NCBI GenBank assembly: GCA_028284005.1
Contig: JANQSO010000001.1
Location: 62,001-126,000, forward strand
Reading direction: 5' to 3'
Length of the DNA stretch: 64,000 nt
Origin: Flavobacteriaceae bacterium
Lineage (GTDB): Bacteria > Bacteroidota > Bacteroidia > Flavobacteriales > Flavobacteriaceae
Made by a program: the position numbers and the translations under genes. A model generated the notes under the pieces. It ran no database searches and was not told where the DNA came from. It worked only from the letters and a program-made list of their open reading frames with translations. Positions 9,102 through 18,816 of the stretch are shown here, piece by piece. Position 1 is the first letter of the stretch; every line of letters begins with the position of its first letter.

Positions 9102-9254
9102 TCATTTCTTAAAGGTTGTTTGCTTGATGACCTTATTTTTATGCGTTATCTTTAAAGTGTACACTCCTTTGGACAAATGGTTTATATTAAGATAGATCTG
9201 CTTAAACGGTTCTATCTCAAGAGCCCCGGAATACACTTTACGTTTTTTTTTCAT
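9102..9254 (-). CDS. 50-residue protein resembling a free-standing type IX sorting tail
   Basis: A complete small reading frame (ATG at 9254, TGA at 9102). Residues 20-50 (IYLNINHLSKGVYTLKITHK and the KVIKQTTFKK ending) look like the last two strands of the type A type IX sorting domain, which usually read DLS-LSKGVYFVKI-DG-K-T-KKIIK. There is no signal peptide and no passenger, so it is either a stand-alone family of cytoplasmic look-alikes or a fragment. The frame is intact, which argues for a gene. Confidence 0.6.
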   Translation of the reverse strand: MKKKRKVYSGALEIEPFKQIYLNINHLSKGVYTLKITHKNKVIKQTTFKK

Positions 9255-9392
9255 GATTGGGGAATCAATTTTGCTGAGGTAAAAGTAAGCTCACGTAAAG
9301 TGGAAGGCTGGTAGTATTGTAACCAATAGTATAATATATGTAACACCCTTTATTTTAAGGTTTTTATGAAGAAAATATATGGATGGGTTGTA

Positions 9393-12332
9393 TTACGAAT
9401 TGTATTCTGTGGGAGTGCAGCCAAACTCTTGTTTAAAACATTTGGCAAAATAGGAAGGGTCATTAAATCCGGCCATATATCCAATTTCTGAAATAGGTGC
9501 TTTGTTTTTTTTGAGAAGGTTTGCAGCAAATTTTAAACGTTGTGACCTGAGGAACTCACTTGCGGTTTGTCCTGTAATAGCCTTTAATTTTCTATGGAGC
9601 TGCATACGGCTAACCCCCATTTCTATACTAAAGCTATCTGCTGAAAAATTTGGCTCTACCAGGTGTTCGTCTATCACTTTTTGAAGGCGTTCCAGGAATT
9701 TCTCATCAGCAGATGAAATAGCAATATCCTTGGGTAATAAAACAACTTCCTGAGAGAAACGTTGCTGAATTTTCCTCCTGTTCTCTAGTAAGTTGTTGAT
9801 AGTAGCTTTTAGAAATTGCGAGCCAAAAGGCTTTGTAATGTACACGTCTGCACCGGTATGTATTCCTTGTAGCTTGTCTTTGTCTTCGGTCTTTGCTGTT
9901 AACAGTGCAACCGGAATGTGCGAAGTAAGCTCGTTGTCTTTTAGCTTTTTAGTGAGGGAAAAACCATCTTCATAAGGCATCATGACATCACTGATAATAA
10001 TATCCGGAATAGACTCTAATGCCTTCTCAAGCCCCTCTTTTCCGTCTTCAGCTGTGTGTATCTTATATTCAGTTTCAAAGATAGAGGTGATATAGTCCCT
10101 AATATCTGCATTGTCATCTATAATTAAAAGAACAGGTGCATCTTCTTCGGTAGTAATTATAGTACTTTCAGTATTTTCTTCGGAAAAAGAAGTAGCGGGA
10201 CCTTCATCTTCCTGAAGTGAAGCAGAAAGTACTTCCGAAGCATCAAAATCTTCTTCGGTAATTGGAATTCTAACGGTAAAGCTTGTATTTCCTTCTTTTT
10301 CACTCTCAACATCGATACTGCCTTTGTGCAATTCAACCAATTCCTTGGTGAGTGCCAATCCAATACCCGTACCTACATTTTGAGCCCCGGTCTGATAAAA
10401 ACGAGTAAAGATATTCTGGCGTTCCACCGGGTTGAGGTAGGCTCCCGAATTAATAACGATGAACTGGTAATCTGTTCCATCCCGTTCCCCTACAAGTTCA
10501 ATGGTTCCATGTTCGGGAGTAAATTTAACGGCATTTCCTATTAAATTGAATAGTATCTTTTCCATTGCGTCACGGTCAAACCACTCTTTGGTATCCTTGT
10601 CTTTAAGGTGTATGGTATAATCAATTTGTTTTTCCTGGCTGCTAAAAGAAAATGCTTCGGCCTGGCTTGCGATAAACCTGGAAAGATTACCCGGCTGTAC
10701 CTGAAGTTTAAAATTTCCACTTTCCAGTTTTGAAAGTGCCAGTAATTGTTCTACAAGATATTCTAAGCGCTTTGTGTTACGCTGTGCATATAAAAGGTTT
10801 TTGCGCTGGCTCCTGGAAAGACTGTCTGTAGCCAGTTGATCTTCAAGAGGTCCTTTTATAAGGGTCAACGGGGTTCTGAATTCATGGGATATATTGGCGA
10901 AGAAGGTAGATTTTGCTTTGTCAACCTCTTTAAGTTTTTGATTTATTTTTTGACGATTTCTATACTGAAAAAAGAAAAATAACCCTATCAGGCCTGTTAA
11001 TATAAGTACACCCAACAGAATGTTCTTTTGGTTTTTCTTTTGTTCCCGTACCAACTCATTTTGTGACGTAAGCAATTCTATCTCCCTGTCCCTGCTTTCC
11101 GTTTGGTAAATAGCTTCTATTTCCTTTATTTTTTCGGCGCTTTGTATTTTTTGAAGGGAATCTTTAATATGAGTAGCCTTTTCACTATACGAAAATGCCT
11201 CCTTGAAGTCTCCCTTTAAAGCATAGCTTTTTGCAAGCAGACTATTGGTTTCCTGTGTTACCAGGCTATTTTGACTATCGGTATTTAAACTTTCAGCCTC
11301 CTGAAGATATGCAATTGCAATGTCGGGCTCTTCTTTTTTTATGGATAGCCTGGCCAGTTCCAGAGCATTTAAGGAAGCTTCATAGTTTCTTTGATATTTC
11401 TTGTGGATGGATAAGCCTTCTTTAAAATAGGCTTCACCTTCCAAAAGTTGATTGTTTTTTACCTTGACCTGCCCTAAATAGGTGCTGATCTCTGCGACAT
11501 TTCGCTCATCTTGAATGCCGGAAAAGAAATTATAACTTAAGGTAAGCAGGCTATCGGCTTTTTCCAGGTCGTTCTTATAAAAATAAACACGCCCCAGATT
11601 TATGTGAGTTGTGTTAAGGTAATAAGATACATCTCCCGGAATTTTTTTGAATTCATCATTTGCCTTAATATAATAATCTTCGGAAGCATCATAATTCTCT
11701 AAATCCAGGTAGATACTTCCAAGATTCTGATATGAAGCGGCAATAACATCGGGACGCAAAGGTTCTGCTTTGTGAACAGAGTCTACAACCAAAAGCATTC
11801 TAATGGCCTCCTGGAGCTTATTCTGTCTTGAATAGGCAGTGGATAAAGCAATATGAGAATCTGCAAATACCAGGTTATTGGGGTCGTCAAAGCTGTACGT
11901 ACTTTCAATTGCTTTCTCACAGGCATCTATGGAAGCTTCCATTTCACCCATCAAATAATACGTTCTGCACAGGCTGTTATAGGCTCTTGCCATTCCAATT
12001 CTATGATCTATGGTCCTGGAAAGTGTAAGCGCTTCTTTAAAGTAATATATGGCAGAGTCATTTTGCTGTACTCGCTTATGGCATTGTCCAATAAGATAGT
12101 CTGCATCTGCGATCCCTATTCCATACATCCTTTGAACGGTTAATGCCTTTATTTTTCTGGAATAGTAAAAAGCACTATCCGGATAGGGATTAATATGCTG
12201 CGCCAGTTTAATTCGGTAGGAAGCAATGACAAGAGAATCTTCTTTAGAAATTGTTGAAACATATTCACCATTTTCTTGAGCATAGAAAAATGGCGATAGT
12301 AACAAGGCTAAAAGGAATATTACTCTTTTCAT
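9393..12332 (-). CDS. hybrid two-component sensor with TPR, kinase, receiver and AraC domains
   Basis: This 979-residue protein combines a whole two-component pathway. The ATG at 12332 opens into a signal peptide (MKRVIFLLALLLSPFFYAQ). Periplasmic TPR repeats fill about residues 30-400, a membrane helix lies at about 432-453, and a HisKA domain carries the phospho-acceptor His483 in NISHEFRTP. An HATPase domain follows (NLIGNAVKFTP, GTGIGLALT), then a receiver with Asp782 in IIISDVMMP and a final Lys in ITKPF. A C-terminal AraC HTH (about 880-979) ends with GFNDPSYFAKCFKQEFG. TPR input instead of Reg_prop propellers suggests a stress or peptide signal rather than a polysaccharide. Targets are unknown. 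Confidence 0.92.
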   Translation of the reverse strand: MKRVIFLLALLLSPFFYAQENGEYVSTISKEDSLVIASYRIKLAQHINPYPDSAFYYSRKIKALTVQRMYGIGIADADYLIGQCHKRVQQNDSAIYYFKEALTLSRTIDHRIGMARAYNSLCRTYYLMGEMEASIDACEKAIESTYSFDDPNNLVFADSHIALSTAYSRQNKLQEAIRMLLVVDSVHKAEPLRPDVIAASYQNLGSIYLDLENYDASEDYYIKANDEFKKIPGDVSYYLNTTHINLGRVYFYKNDLEKADSLLTLSYNFFSGIQDERNVAEISTYLGQVKVKNNQLLEGEAYFKEGLSIHKKYQRNYEASLNALELARLSIKKEEPDIAIAYLQEAESLNTDSQNSLVTQETNSLLAKSYALKGDFKEAFSYSEKATHIKDSLQKIQSAEKIKEIEAIYQTESRDREIELLTSQNELVREQKKNQKNILLGVLILTGLIGLFFFFQYRNRQKINQKLKEVDKAKSTFFANISHEFRTPLTLIKGPLEDQLATDSLSRSQRKNLLYAQRNTKRLEYLVEQLLALSKLESGNFKLQVQPGNLSRFIASQAEAFSFSSQEKQIDYTIHLKDKDTKEWFDRDAMEKILFNLIGNAVKFTPEHGTIELVGERDGTDYQFIVINSGAYLNPVERQNIFTRFYQTGAQNVGTGIGLALTKELVELHKGSIDVESEKEGNTSFTVRIPITEEDFDASEVLSASLQEDEGPATSFSEENTESTIITTEEDAPVLLIIDDNADIRDYITSIFETEYKIHTAEDGKEGLEKALESIPDIIISDVMMPYEDGFSLTKKLKDNELTSHIPVALLTAKTEDKDKLQGIHTGADVYITKPFGSQFLKATINNLLENRRKIQQRFSQEVVLLPKDIAISSADEKFLERLQKVIDEHLVEPNFSADSFSIEMGVSRMQLHRKLKAITGQTASEFLRSQRLKFAANLLKKNKAPISEIGYMAGFNDPSYFAKCFKQEFGCTPTEYNS

Positions 12333-12421
12333 TACAAGATATTGCAGATGATTAAAGATAATCAATTATATGCAAATCAGCTTGTTACTAAATTTGTAGG
12401 AAAAAACTACGTTATAATGAT

Positions 12422-14869
12422 TTATTGGATCTGGTACAGCAATACTTCTTTTTCCGAACCTTTTACAACCAGGTTCACTCTTTTTTTATTGGAAGCGTTT
12501 CCTATATCGACTGAAGAAGTTCCATATACCGGAAACCCCTGTAATAAAGCTCCGGAAGCATTAAATATATAGACCTTATTCTCCTGGATTTCCGTTACTG
12601 AAATGTATGTGTTTCTATTAACGTTAAATACCTTTGGAGAGGTATAGATCCCATAAGGGAGCTCCGTGAGCTTCCCATTGATGCGTAGTAAATTATCATC
12701 TAATGTGGCTTTGGTATTTCCTTTAATTGTAAAATAATAACTATTGGAAACATTTAATTTCTGCGAGGCTATTTTTCCGTTTTGAGAGATACTTTTTTTA
12801 ATATGATCTTTTGTGATCACCACAAATTGATTGGATTCTTCAGCAACAGGAATCTCAGAGAACTGAAAAGATTCCGACACGTTTACACGTGTTTTCCCTA
12901 CTCTGCTCAAGATATTCAATGTACCGTCACTTTCGGCAATTAACAGATAATCTTTGTTCTCCATACGTAAGTGTTGTGGCGGCAGTACAATATCAGATCT
13001 TGTTTTTTTGAAAGTAAATCCGGTTACAATCTTTCCTTTGCTGTTATACATAAAAACTTCTTTGCCCTGAGTTATTACAAATCTATATTTACGATTGTTG
13101 TCATAATCAAAAACCGAAAGGGGCTGTGTGATATCATCTCTAAACTTTAGAGGAAAAGGAGCTACCGGTTTTCCGTTGCGATCCAGGATATGAAAGGTGT
13201 TCTTTGTAGTGAATGCCAATTGTTTTTTACCGTTACGCAGCAGGTCCACGGCATGGACCTTTCCTAAGATAGGACTCTCCAGGTTCTTGGTCCAAAGCAC
13301 TTTTCCACTTTCGGAAATTAAATATAATTTATTGGTGATGTCCTGTACCACAATATCTTTGCCTCCGGTGCGGTGATTGCTAAATAGTTGTGGGTCTCCC
13401 AACATTTCATTGTCCAAATTCAAGCTGAATCGCTGTGAAATTCCTCCGGGGCTTAAGATACCTTTTGAAGCTTCTTTACAGACCATGTTCACATGCGCAA
13501 AATCGCGGTCGTGACTAAATTGAAGCGCGGCAAACGGATATTTTTTTAAAGAAACATTTTCCAGCTGAGAAACGGTTTCAGAAGTAAAAAAGTTTGAAAT
13601 TCCCTTTAAAATAGCATCATTCATCTTATAGATCAATAAAGACGAAGAAGTACTTAATTGAGAAGAAGCATCTTCAAAATACAAAGCTTTAGATAAACAA
13701 CTATTATTTTTGTAAGCCGTAATTATTTGTTCGGCACTTGAAATGGTTTCTGTGAAAACAAAGAAATCATCCAGCTGGAATGTATACTCCGGGGCCGTTG
13801 AAGGAACCAATGGAGAAAATACTTCAGTGAATAAACCGGATGCATTGAATGTACTAATGGTAACTTCCCTGAAAGCGTTGTTTTCAGATACATATTTTAA
13901 TAAGCTTTCTTTGGTAAGCATGGGGTCAATACTTTTTAAAATAATGACATTTCCTTCTTTTAACTGAATGGAACCAACCTCATTGACAGATTCAAACAAA
14001 GGATCAAAAACACTATCTGACACTTCATCTTTTCGAAAATCCTGAAGGTTCTTTTGAAGCTTTTCAGGATTATTGAATGTAAATGATACGGCTCCTAGTG
14101 CCTCATTGGGTATCACTCGGGCAATTTCATTTTTTTGAGGGATCTGTCCTTCAAACACAGATAGTAATTGAGGAACACTATCCCTTGCCAGTACTACACC
14201 GGTGGCAGTAATGGCATCCGGAAGGATCTCGGTCTCCAGGGCCATCCAGGAGGCAAAATTTGTAGTGATCGAGTCGGAAAAGGTTACCGCAGTATTTTTT
14301 AGGATGGTTGTAAGGTCGCTTTCATTGTTAATAGTTGCAATTTTTTTAAATGTCGGGTCTTTTTCGGTCTTGCCTTCTAAGATCTGCTGTAAGACCAATT
14401 GTGAAGAGGACAGGATAAAGACACTGTCCTTTACCGCGGTAAAAGCGATCTGTTTGTCCGTGATGATACGCTGAAGCGATATTTTATCGTAGGCAAGCGT
14501 CTCGATGGTTTTATCCTTTATGGAATCTGTTTCAAACAGATTTGAAGATTCTCTCGTAATAAATGTGTATGCTGTGGTACTATCTGTTGGAGTATTCACA
14601 CAAAGAATACCGGGCGAAGAAGGCTTTAGGTGCTTTAGGATAGCTGCTTTTTCTGAAAAAAAAGAATAGGGTTTTGTCTTATCGAAAGCCGATAAGAAAC
14701 TATTGGTTTTTGTATCTCTCTGTAGGGTCTCAAAATTTGAAATTTTTAAAACCACCGAAGGGTTTTCAGGAATAAAATCTATTAACTCCCCCTTTTTTGA
14801 AGTAGCATTCTCACAAGCCCAAAACAGAATTATGACTGCAAACCCAACAATTTTTTTTAGCAGTGTCAT
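12422..14869 (-). CDS. large lipoprotein with C-terminal propeller-like domain
   Basis: The 815-residue protein starts with a lipoprotein signal ending in FWAC. The N-terminal half (about 25-450) resembles DUF3352-type exported proteins (FIPENPSVVLKISNFETL and a long hydrophobic alpha/beta pattern). The C-terminal half, from about residue 480, has PQQ/WD-like repeats (KLYLISESGKVLWTKNL, TFHILDRNGKPVAPFP, VFMYNSKGKIVTGF), which suggest a beta propeller. It is upstream neighbour to nothing on its strand but lies 75 bases after rnhB in the direction of reading, so rnhB and this gene may be cotranscribed. Role unknown. Confidence 0.7.
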   Translation of the reverse strand: MTLLKKIVGFAVIILFWACENATSKKGELIDFIPENPSVVLKISNFETLQRDTKTNSFLSAFDKTKPYSFFSEKAAILKHLKPSSPGILCVNTPTDSTTAYTFITRESSNLFETDSIKDKTIETLAYDKISLQRIITDKQIAFTAVKDSVFILSSSQLVLQQILEGKTEKDPTFKKIATINNESDLTTILKNTAVTFSDSITTNFASWMALETEILPDAITATGVVLARDSVPQLLSVFEGQIPQKNEIARVIPNEALGAVSFTFNNPEKLQKNLQDFRKDEVSDSVFDPLFESVNEVGSIQLKEGNVIILKSIDPMLTKESLLKYVSENNAFREVTISTFNASGLFTEVFSPLVPSTAPEYTFQLDDFFVFTETISSAEQIITAYKNNSCLSKALYFEDASSQLSTSSSLLIYKMNDAILKGISNFFTSETVSQLENVSLKKYPFAALQFSHDRDFAHVNMVCKEASKGILSPGGISQRFSLNLDNEMLGDPQLFSNHRTGGKDIVVQDITNKLYLISESGKVLWTKNLESPILGKVHAVDLLRNGKKQLAFTTKNTFHILDRNGKPVAPFPLKFRDDITQPLSVFDYDNNRKYRFVITQGKEVFMYNSKGKIVTGFTFKKTRSDIVLPPQHLRMENKDYLLIAESDGTLNILSRVGKTRVNVSESFQFSEIPVAEESNQFVVITKDHIKKSISQNGKIASQKLNVSNSYYFTIKGNTKATLDDNLLRINGKLTELPYGIYTSPKVFNVNRNTYISVTEIQENKVYIFNASGALLQGFPVYGTSSVDIGNASNKKRVNLVVKGSEKEVLLYQIQ

Positions 14870-14944
14870 AGATACAAAAATAGGAAGGAATTATCCCAAT
14901 TTTGGCTTCATTAAAGATTGTTTATTGACGTGTTTTCAACAAGG

Positions 14945-15544
14945 TCATAAATCGAGTTTCAACTGTTCCGGAAGCAGTCTGAAACTTTTTCGATGATAGG
15001 GCGTAGGGCCATATTTTTTTATGGCTTCACGATGTTCGGCTGTGGGATAGCCTTTGTTTTGTTTCCAGTTATAGGCAGGAAACTCTTCGTGTAAACTGGC
15101 CATAAAAGCATCGCGATATGTTTTTGCCAGAACAGATGCCGCAGCAATATGTAAATACTTACCATCACCCTTTACAACACATTCATAAGGAATTTTGGCA
15201 TAAGGCTTAAACCTATTTCCATCGATCGCGATAAATTGTGGCTGTTTGGAAAGCTGGTCTATGGAACGATGCATTCCCAATATGGAAGCATTGAGAATAT
15301 TAATTTGATCGATCTCATCCATCATTACATGCGCTACCCCAAAAGAAAGGGCTTCGGCTTCTATAATTTCTTTTAATGCCAGGCGTTTTTTTTCTGAAAG
15401 CTGCTTAGAATCTGTTAAAAAAGGATGGCTAAAATCATCCGGGAGGATCACTGCAGCAGCAGTGACAGGGCCTGCAAGACAACCGCGCCCGGCTTCATCT
15501 GTTCCGCATTCTACCAGATCTGAATGAATTTTTAGTTGTAACAT
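14945..15544 (-). CDS. rnhB: ribonuclease HII
   Basis: RNase HII removes ribonucleotides and RNA primers from DNA-RNA hybrids. The 199-residue protein has the motifs of the family: [15 protein letters not shown] with the catalytic Asp-Glu pair near residue 15, the [10 protein letters not shown] loop, the FIAIDGNRF strand with a third acidic residue, and [22 protein letters not shown]. The length is normal for bacteria. It diverges from the porin gene at 15607. Confidence 0.95.
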   Translation of the reverse strand: MLQLKIHSDLVECGTDEAGRGCLAGPVTAAAVILPDDFSHPFLTDSKQLSEKKRLALKEIIEAEALSFGVAHVMMDEIDQINILNASILGMHRSIDQLSKQPQFIAIDGNRFKPYAKIPYECVVKGDGKYLHIAAASVLAKTYRDAFMASLHEEFPAYNWKQNKGYPTAEHREAIKKYGPTPYHRKSFRLLPEQLKLDL

Positions 15545-15579
15545 GGAAAATTAAAAATAAGGAATTCCGTTTAAAAATA

Positions 15580-15587
15580 TACCTTTG
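15580..15587 (+). promoter_or_regulatory. -7 element of the porin gene
   Basis: TACCTTTG fits TAnnTTTG and lies 20 bases before the ATG at 15607, giving a short leader. The -33 box is not clear. Confidence 0.5.
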
Positions 15588-15606
15588 CGGTGTAAGATCA
15601 TAACAA

Positions 15607-17493
15607 ATGAAAAAAACACTTTTGCTACTTCTTTTTTTGTGTGCTACGGCATTGGTGTTTTCACAAAATGATCCTTCTAAAAAAGTAAAAAAACCTCCTA
15701 TTGATCTATACAAGATCATTTCGGCAGATAATGATACTACGTATGTAGATACGACGCTTTCCATACAAAAGGAATATAAGTTCAATTATTTACGCAAGGA
15801 TGCCTTTGAGCTACTTCCTTTTTCAAATGTGGGTCAAACCTATAATTCATTAGTATACAGTTTTGATAAGTTAAACCTTCTGCCGCTTTTTGCCGCACAA
15901 TCACACCATTTCAATTATCTCGATACCGAAGATATGAAATATTACCGGGTGCCAACCCCGTGGACGGATATCTATTTTAAAACAGCCTTCGAGCAAGGAC
16001 AGCAACTGGATGCTTTTTTTACGGTAAACACTTCGGAACAATTTAATTTTTCGTTGGCCTATAAAGGAATTCGCTCTTTAGGGAATTACCAGAATATCTT
16101 AACAAGTACAGGAAACTTCCGATTTACCACCAACTACCACACAAAGAACAAACGATATAAGATCAAGGCTCACGTAGCTGCACAGGATATTTTAAATGAA
16201 GAAAATGGGGGGCTGACAACAAATTCTATTGAATTATTTACAAATGACGACCCTGAATTTGAAGACAGGGGAACATTGGACGTAAACTTTGAAGACGGAG
16301 AGAACAAACTGGAAGGCCTTCGGTTTTATGGAGATCACGAATACGAATTGATCAGTAAGAAGGATAGTTTGAACTATGCGGTTGTGACAATAGGAAACAG
16401 TCTTAGCTACGAAGATAAATTCTACCAGTACAAGCAAAGTTCTGCTTATACCGGTTTTGGTGATTCGTATGAATCTTCAGACCTGAAAACAAAAACCAAA
16501 CTGGAAGACTTTCGGGCCAAGGCATATGCCAGATTCGATAATTCAATTTTAGGGAGTATTACAGGTTTTGTAGGGTATACGGATTATAACTATGGTTACA
16601 ATTCGGTTTTAATTCTGGATAACGGGAGGATTACCAACAGGATACAGGGAAATATGGTGCAGGCAGGAGCAGCTTACAAAAAGAAGTATCGTGGGTTTGA
16701 GCTTTCGGGAAAAGGAGCGATCAATGTCTCCGGGGATCTGGATGGAAACTTTTTGAACGCGGCGGCATCTTTTACACTGGATGAAGATAATAAGGCAAAA
16801 GCTTCTGTTACGGTACATTCTGTAGCACCTAATTTCAATTTTTTACTGAACCAGAGTGATTATGTGAATTACAATTGGGAAAACAGTTTTGAGAATGTAA
16901 AGACGCAAGAACTTAAGTTTGAACTCAGGTCGAAGAAGTTATTGGATGCTACAGTGAGTTACACAGGGATCGATGATTATACGTATTTCACTATTAAAGA
17001 AAATGATTCAACACCTACACCGCACCAATATGGAGACCGTGTGGACTATTTAAAAGTAAAGGTCGAAAAAGAGATCCGCTACGGGAAGTTTGCCTTAATG
17101 AACACTGTGTTGTTTCAGCAAGCGGTAAGTGGCGAAGAAGTATTCAATGTCCCTCAAATAGTGACACGGAACTCTTTATACTATCAGGACCATTGGTTTA
17201 AAAGGGCCCTTTATTTGCAGACCGGGGTGAATTTTAAATATTTCACTTCTTATAATATGAATGCATACGACCCGGTATTGGCAGAGTTTTATGTGCAAAA
17301 CGACCAGGAGCTGGGTGGCTTCCCTTTAATAGATATCTTCTTTAATGCGAAGATCAGGCAAACGCGGATCTATTTTAAGTACGAACACATCAATTCACTG
17401 TTTGCCTCTAAGAACGAATATTTTTCAGCGCCCGGATATCCTTACCGGGACGCGGTGATCCGTTTTGGATTGGTGTGGGATTTCTTCTTATAA
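15607..17493 (+). CDS. putative outer-membrane porin (Porin_10 type)
   Basis: The 628-residue protein has a signal peptide (LLLLLFLCATALVFSQ) and a long beta-barrel body of alternating residues ending in an aromatic C-terminus (RFGLVWDFFL), the expected outer-membrane insertion signal. The N-terminal segment with FNYLRKDAFELLPFSNVGQT and FNYLDTEDMKYYRVPTPWTDIYFKTAFEQGQQLDAFF is typical of the Bacteroidota putative porin family. Substrate is unknown. It is a single gene facing the convergent acyl-CoA dehydrogenase. Confidence 0.8.
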   Translation: MKKTLLLLLFLCATALVFSQNDPSKKVKKPPIDLYKIISADNDTTYVDTTLSIQKEYKFNYLRKDAFELLPFSNVGQTYNSLVYSFDKLNLLPLFAAQSHHFNYLDTEDMKYYRVPTPWTDIYFKTAFEQGQQLDAFFTVNTSEQFNFSLAYKGIRSLGNYQNILTSTGNFRFTTNYHTKNKRYKIKAHVAAQDILNEENGGLTTNSIELFTNDDPEFEDRGTLDVNFEDGENKLEGLRFYGDHEYELISKKDSLNYAVVTIGNSLSYEDKFYQYKQSSAYTGFGDSYESSDLKTKTKLEDFRAKAYARFDNSILGSITGFVGYTDYNYGYNSVLILDNGRITNRIQGNMVQAGAAYKKKYRGFELSGKGAINVSGDLDGNFLNAAASFTLDEDNKAKASVTVHSVAPNFNFLLNQSDYVNYNWENSFENVKTQELKFELRSKKLLDATVSYTGIDDYTYFTIKENDSTPTPHQYGDRVDYLKVKVEKEIRYGKFALMNTVLFQQAVSGEEVFNVPQIVTRNSLYYQDHWFKRALYLQTGVNFKYFTSYNMNAYDPVLAEFYVQNDQELGGFPLIDIFFNAKIRQTRIYFKYEHINSLFASKNEYFSAPGYPYRDAVIRFGLVWDFFL

Positions 17494-17516
17494 AAAAACC
17501 CGGTACTTGGCCGGGT
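17494..17516 (-). terminator. intrinsic terminator of the acyl-CoA dehydrogenase gene
   Basis: ACCCGG and CCGGGT form a short GC-rich stem with a 7-base loop. Only the minus-strand reading has a T run after it, so it should stop the leftward gene ending at 17582 rather than the porin. Confidence 0.6.
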
Positions 17517-17581
17517 CAATATGTGGTTAACGAAGTCTAAACCTAAAAAGATTCCTCATCTTCACTCGGAACGACAAAATG

Positions 17582-18724
17582 CTAATCTCTCAATAAGCCT
17601 CTGGAAATAACGATCTTTTGGATCTCGCTGGTTCCTTCGTAGATCTGTGTGATCTTTGCATCGCGCATTAGGCGTTCCACATGGTATTCTTTTACATAAC
17701 CGTTTCCACCATGCACCTGCACAGCTTCCACAGTTACATCCATAGCAACCTGTGATGCATATAATTTTGCCATCGCACCGCTCATGTCATAATTATTCCC
17801 GTTGTCTTTATCCCAGGCAGCTTTCATGATCAAATGTCTTGCTGCAGTGATGGAAGTATGCATGTCGGCTAGTTTAAAAGCAATAGCCTGATGGTTACAA
17901 ATTTCGGTTCCAAAAGCTTTACGTACCTTAGAGTATTCACGTGCCAGTTCATAGGCACCGGATGCAATTCCCAAAGCCTGGGCAGCAATACCAATACGTC
18001 CGCCACTTAATGTTTTCATGGCAAATTTAAATCCGAAGCCATCTTCACCAATTCTATTTTCTTTAGGAACCTTCACGTCATTAAAGATCAATGAATGCGT
18101 ATCACTTCCACGGATTCCCAGCTTATCTTCTTTAGGTCCAATTTCAAACCCATCCCAGCCTTTTTCTACAATTAAGGCATTAATACCTTTATGGCCTTTT
18201 TCTTTATCTGTCTGTGCTATGACCAGGTAATAATCTGCAGTTCCTCCATTGGTGATCCAGTTTTTAGTACCGTTCAACACATAATGGTCCCCCTTATCAA
18301 TAGCAGTGGTCCTTTGTGAAGTGGCATCACTTCCTGCTTCCGGTTCACTTAAACAGAAAGCACCGATACTTGCTCCGGTTGCAAGCCTGGTCAAATATTT
18401 TTGTTTTTGTTCTTCAGTCCCATATGCTTGTAGACCATAGCATACCAAAGAGTTGTTCACAGACATTACAACAGAAGCAGAAGCGTCTATTTTGCTTATC
18501 TCTTCCATAGCCAGTACATACGAAGTGGTATCCATACCGCCACCGCCGTATTGTGGGTCTACCATCATTCCCAGAAAACCTAATTCCCCCATTTTTTTAA
18601 CCTGCTCATGTGGGAATTTTTGATGTGTATCGCGCTCGATCACACCGGGTAATAACTCTGTTTTTGCAAAATCACGCGCTGCATCGCGTATCATTAAATG
18701 TTCTTCGGAAAGACTGAAATCCAT
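17582..18724 (-). CDS. short/branched-chain acyl-CoA dehydrogenase
   Basis: This FAD enzyme introduces the alpha-beta double bond of acyl-CoA in fatty-acid or branched amino-acid breakdown. The 380 residues match the family length. Visible motifs are AFCLSEPEAGSDATS (FAD and substrate loop), KNWITNGG, VRKAFGTEICNHQAIAFKLADM, and IYEGTSEIQKIVISRGLL with the catalytic Glu of the butyryl-CoA-type enzymes near residue 364. Chain-length preference cannot be read with certainty. A single gene, diverging from anmK. Confidence 0.92.
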   Translation of the reverse strand: MDFSLSEEHLMIRDAARDFAKTELLPGVIERDTHQKFPHEQVKKMGELGFLGMMVDPQYGGGGMDTTSYVLAMEEISKIDASASVVMSVNNSLVCYGLQAYGTEEQKQKYLTRLATGASIGAFCLSEPEAGSDATSQRTTAIDKGDHYVLNGTKNWITNGGTADYYLVIAQTDKEKGHKGINALIVEKGWDGFEIGPKEDKLGIRGSDTHSLIFNDVKVPKENRIGEDGFGFKFAMKTLSGGRIGIAAQALGIASGAYELAREYSKVRKAFGTEICNHQAIAFKLADMHTSITAARHLIMKAAWDKDNGNNYDMSGAMAKLYASQVAMDVTVEAVQVHGGNGYVKEYHVERLMRDAKITQIYEGTSEIQKIVISRGLLRD

Positions 18725-18816
18725 AGTATTAAACGAATTATTGATTGTTCAAAAAAGTGATGCAAAGATACTTGATTACTACCATATTTTCAATAAATCG
18801 TGTTAATTTTACGAAA

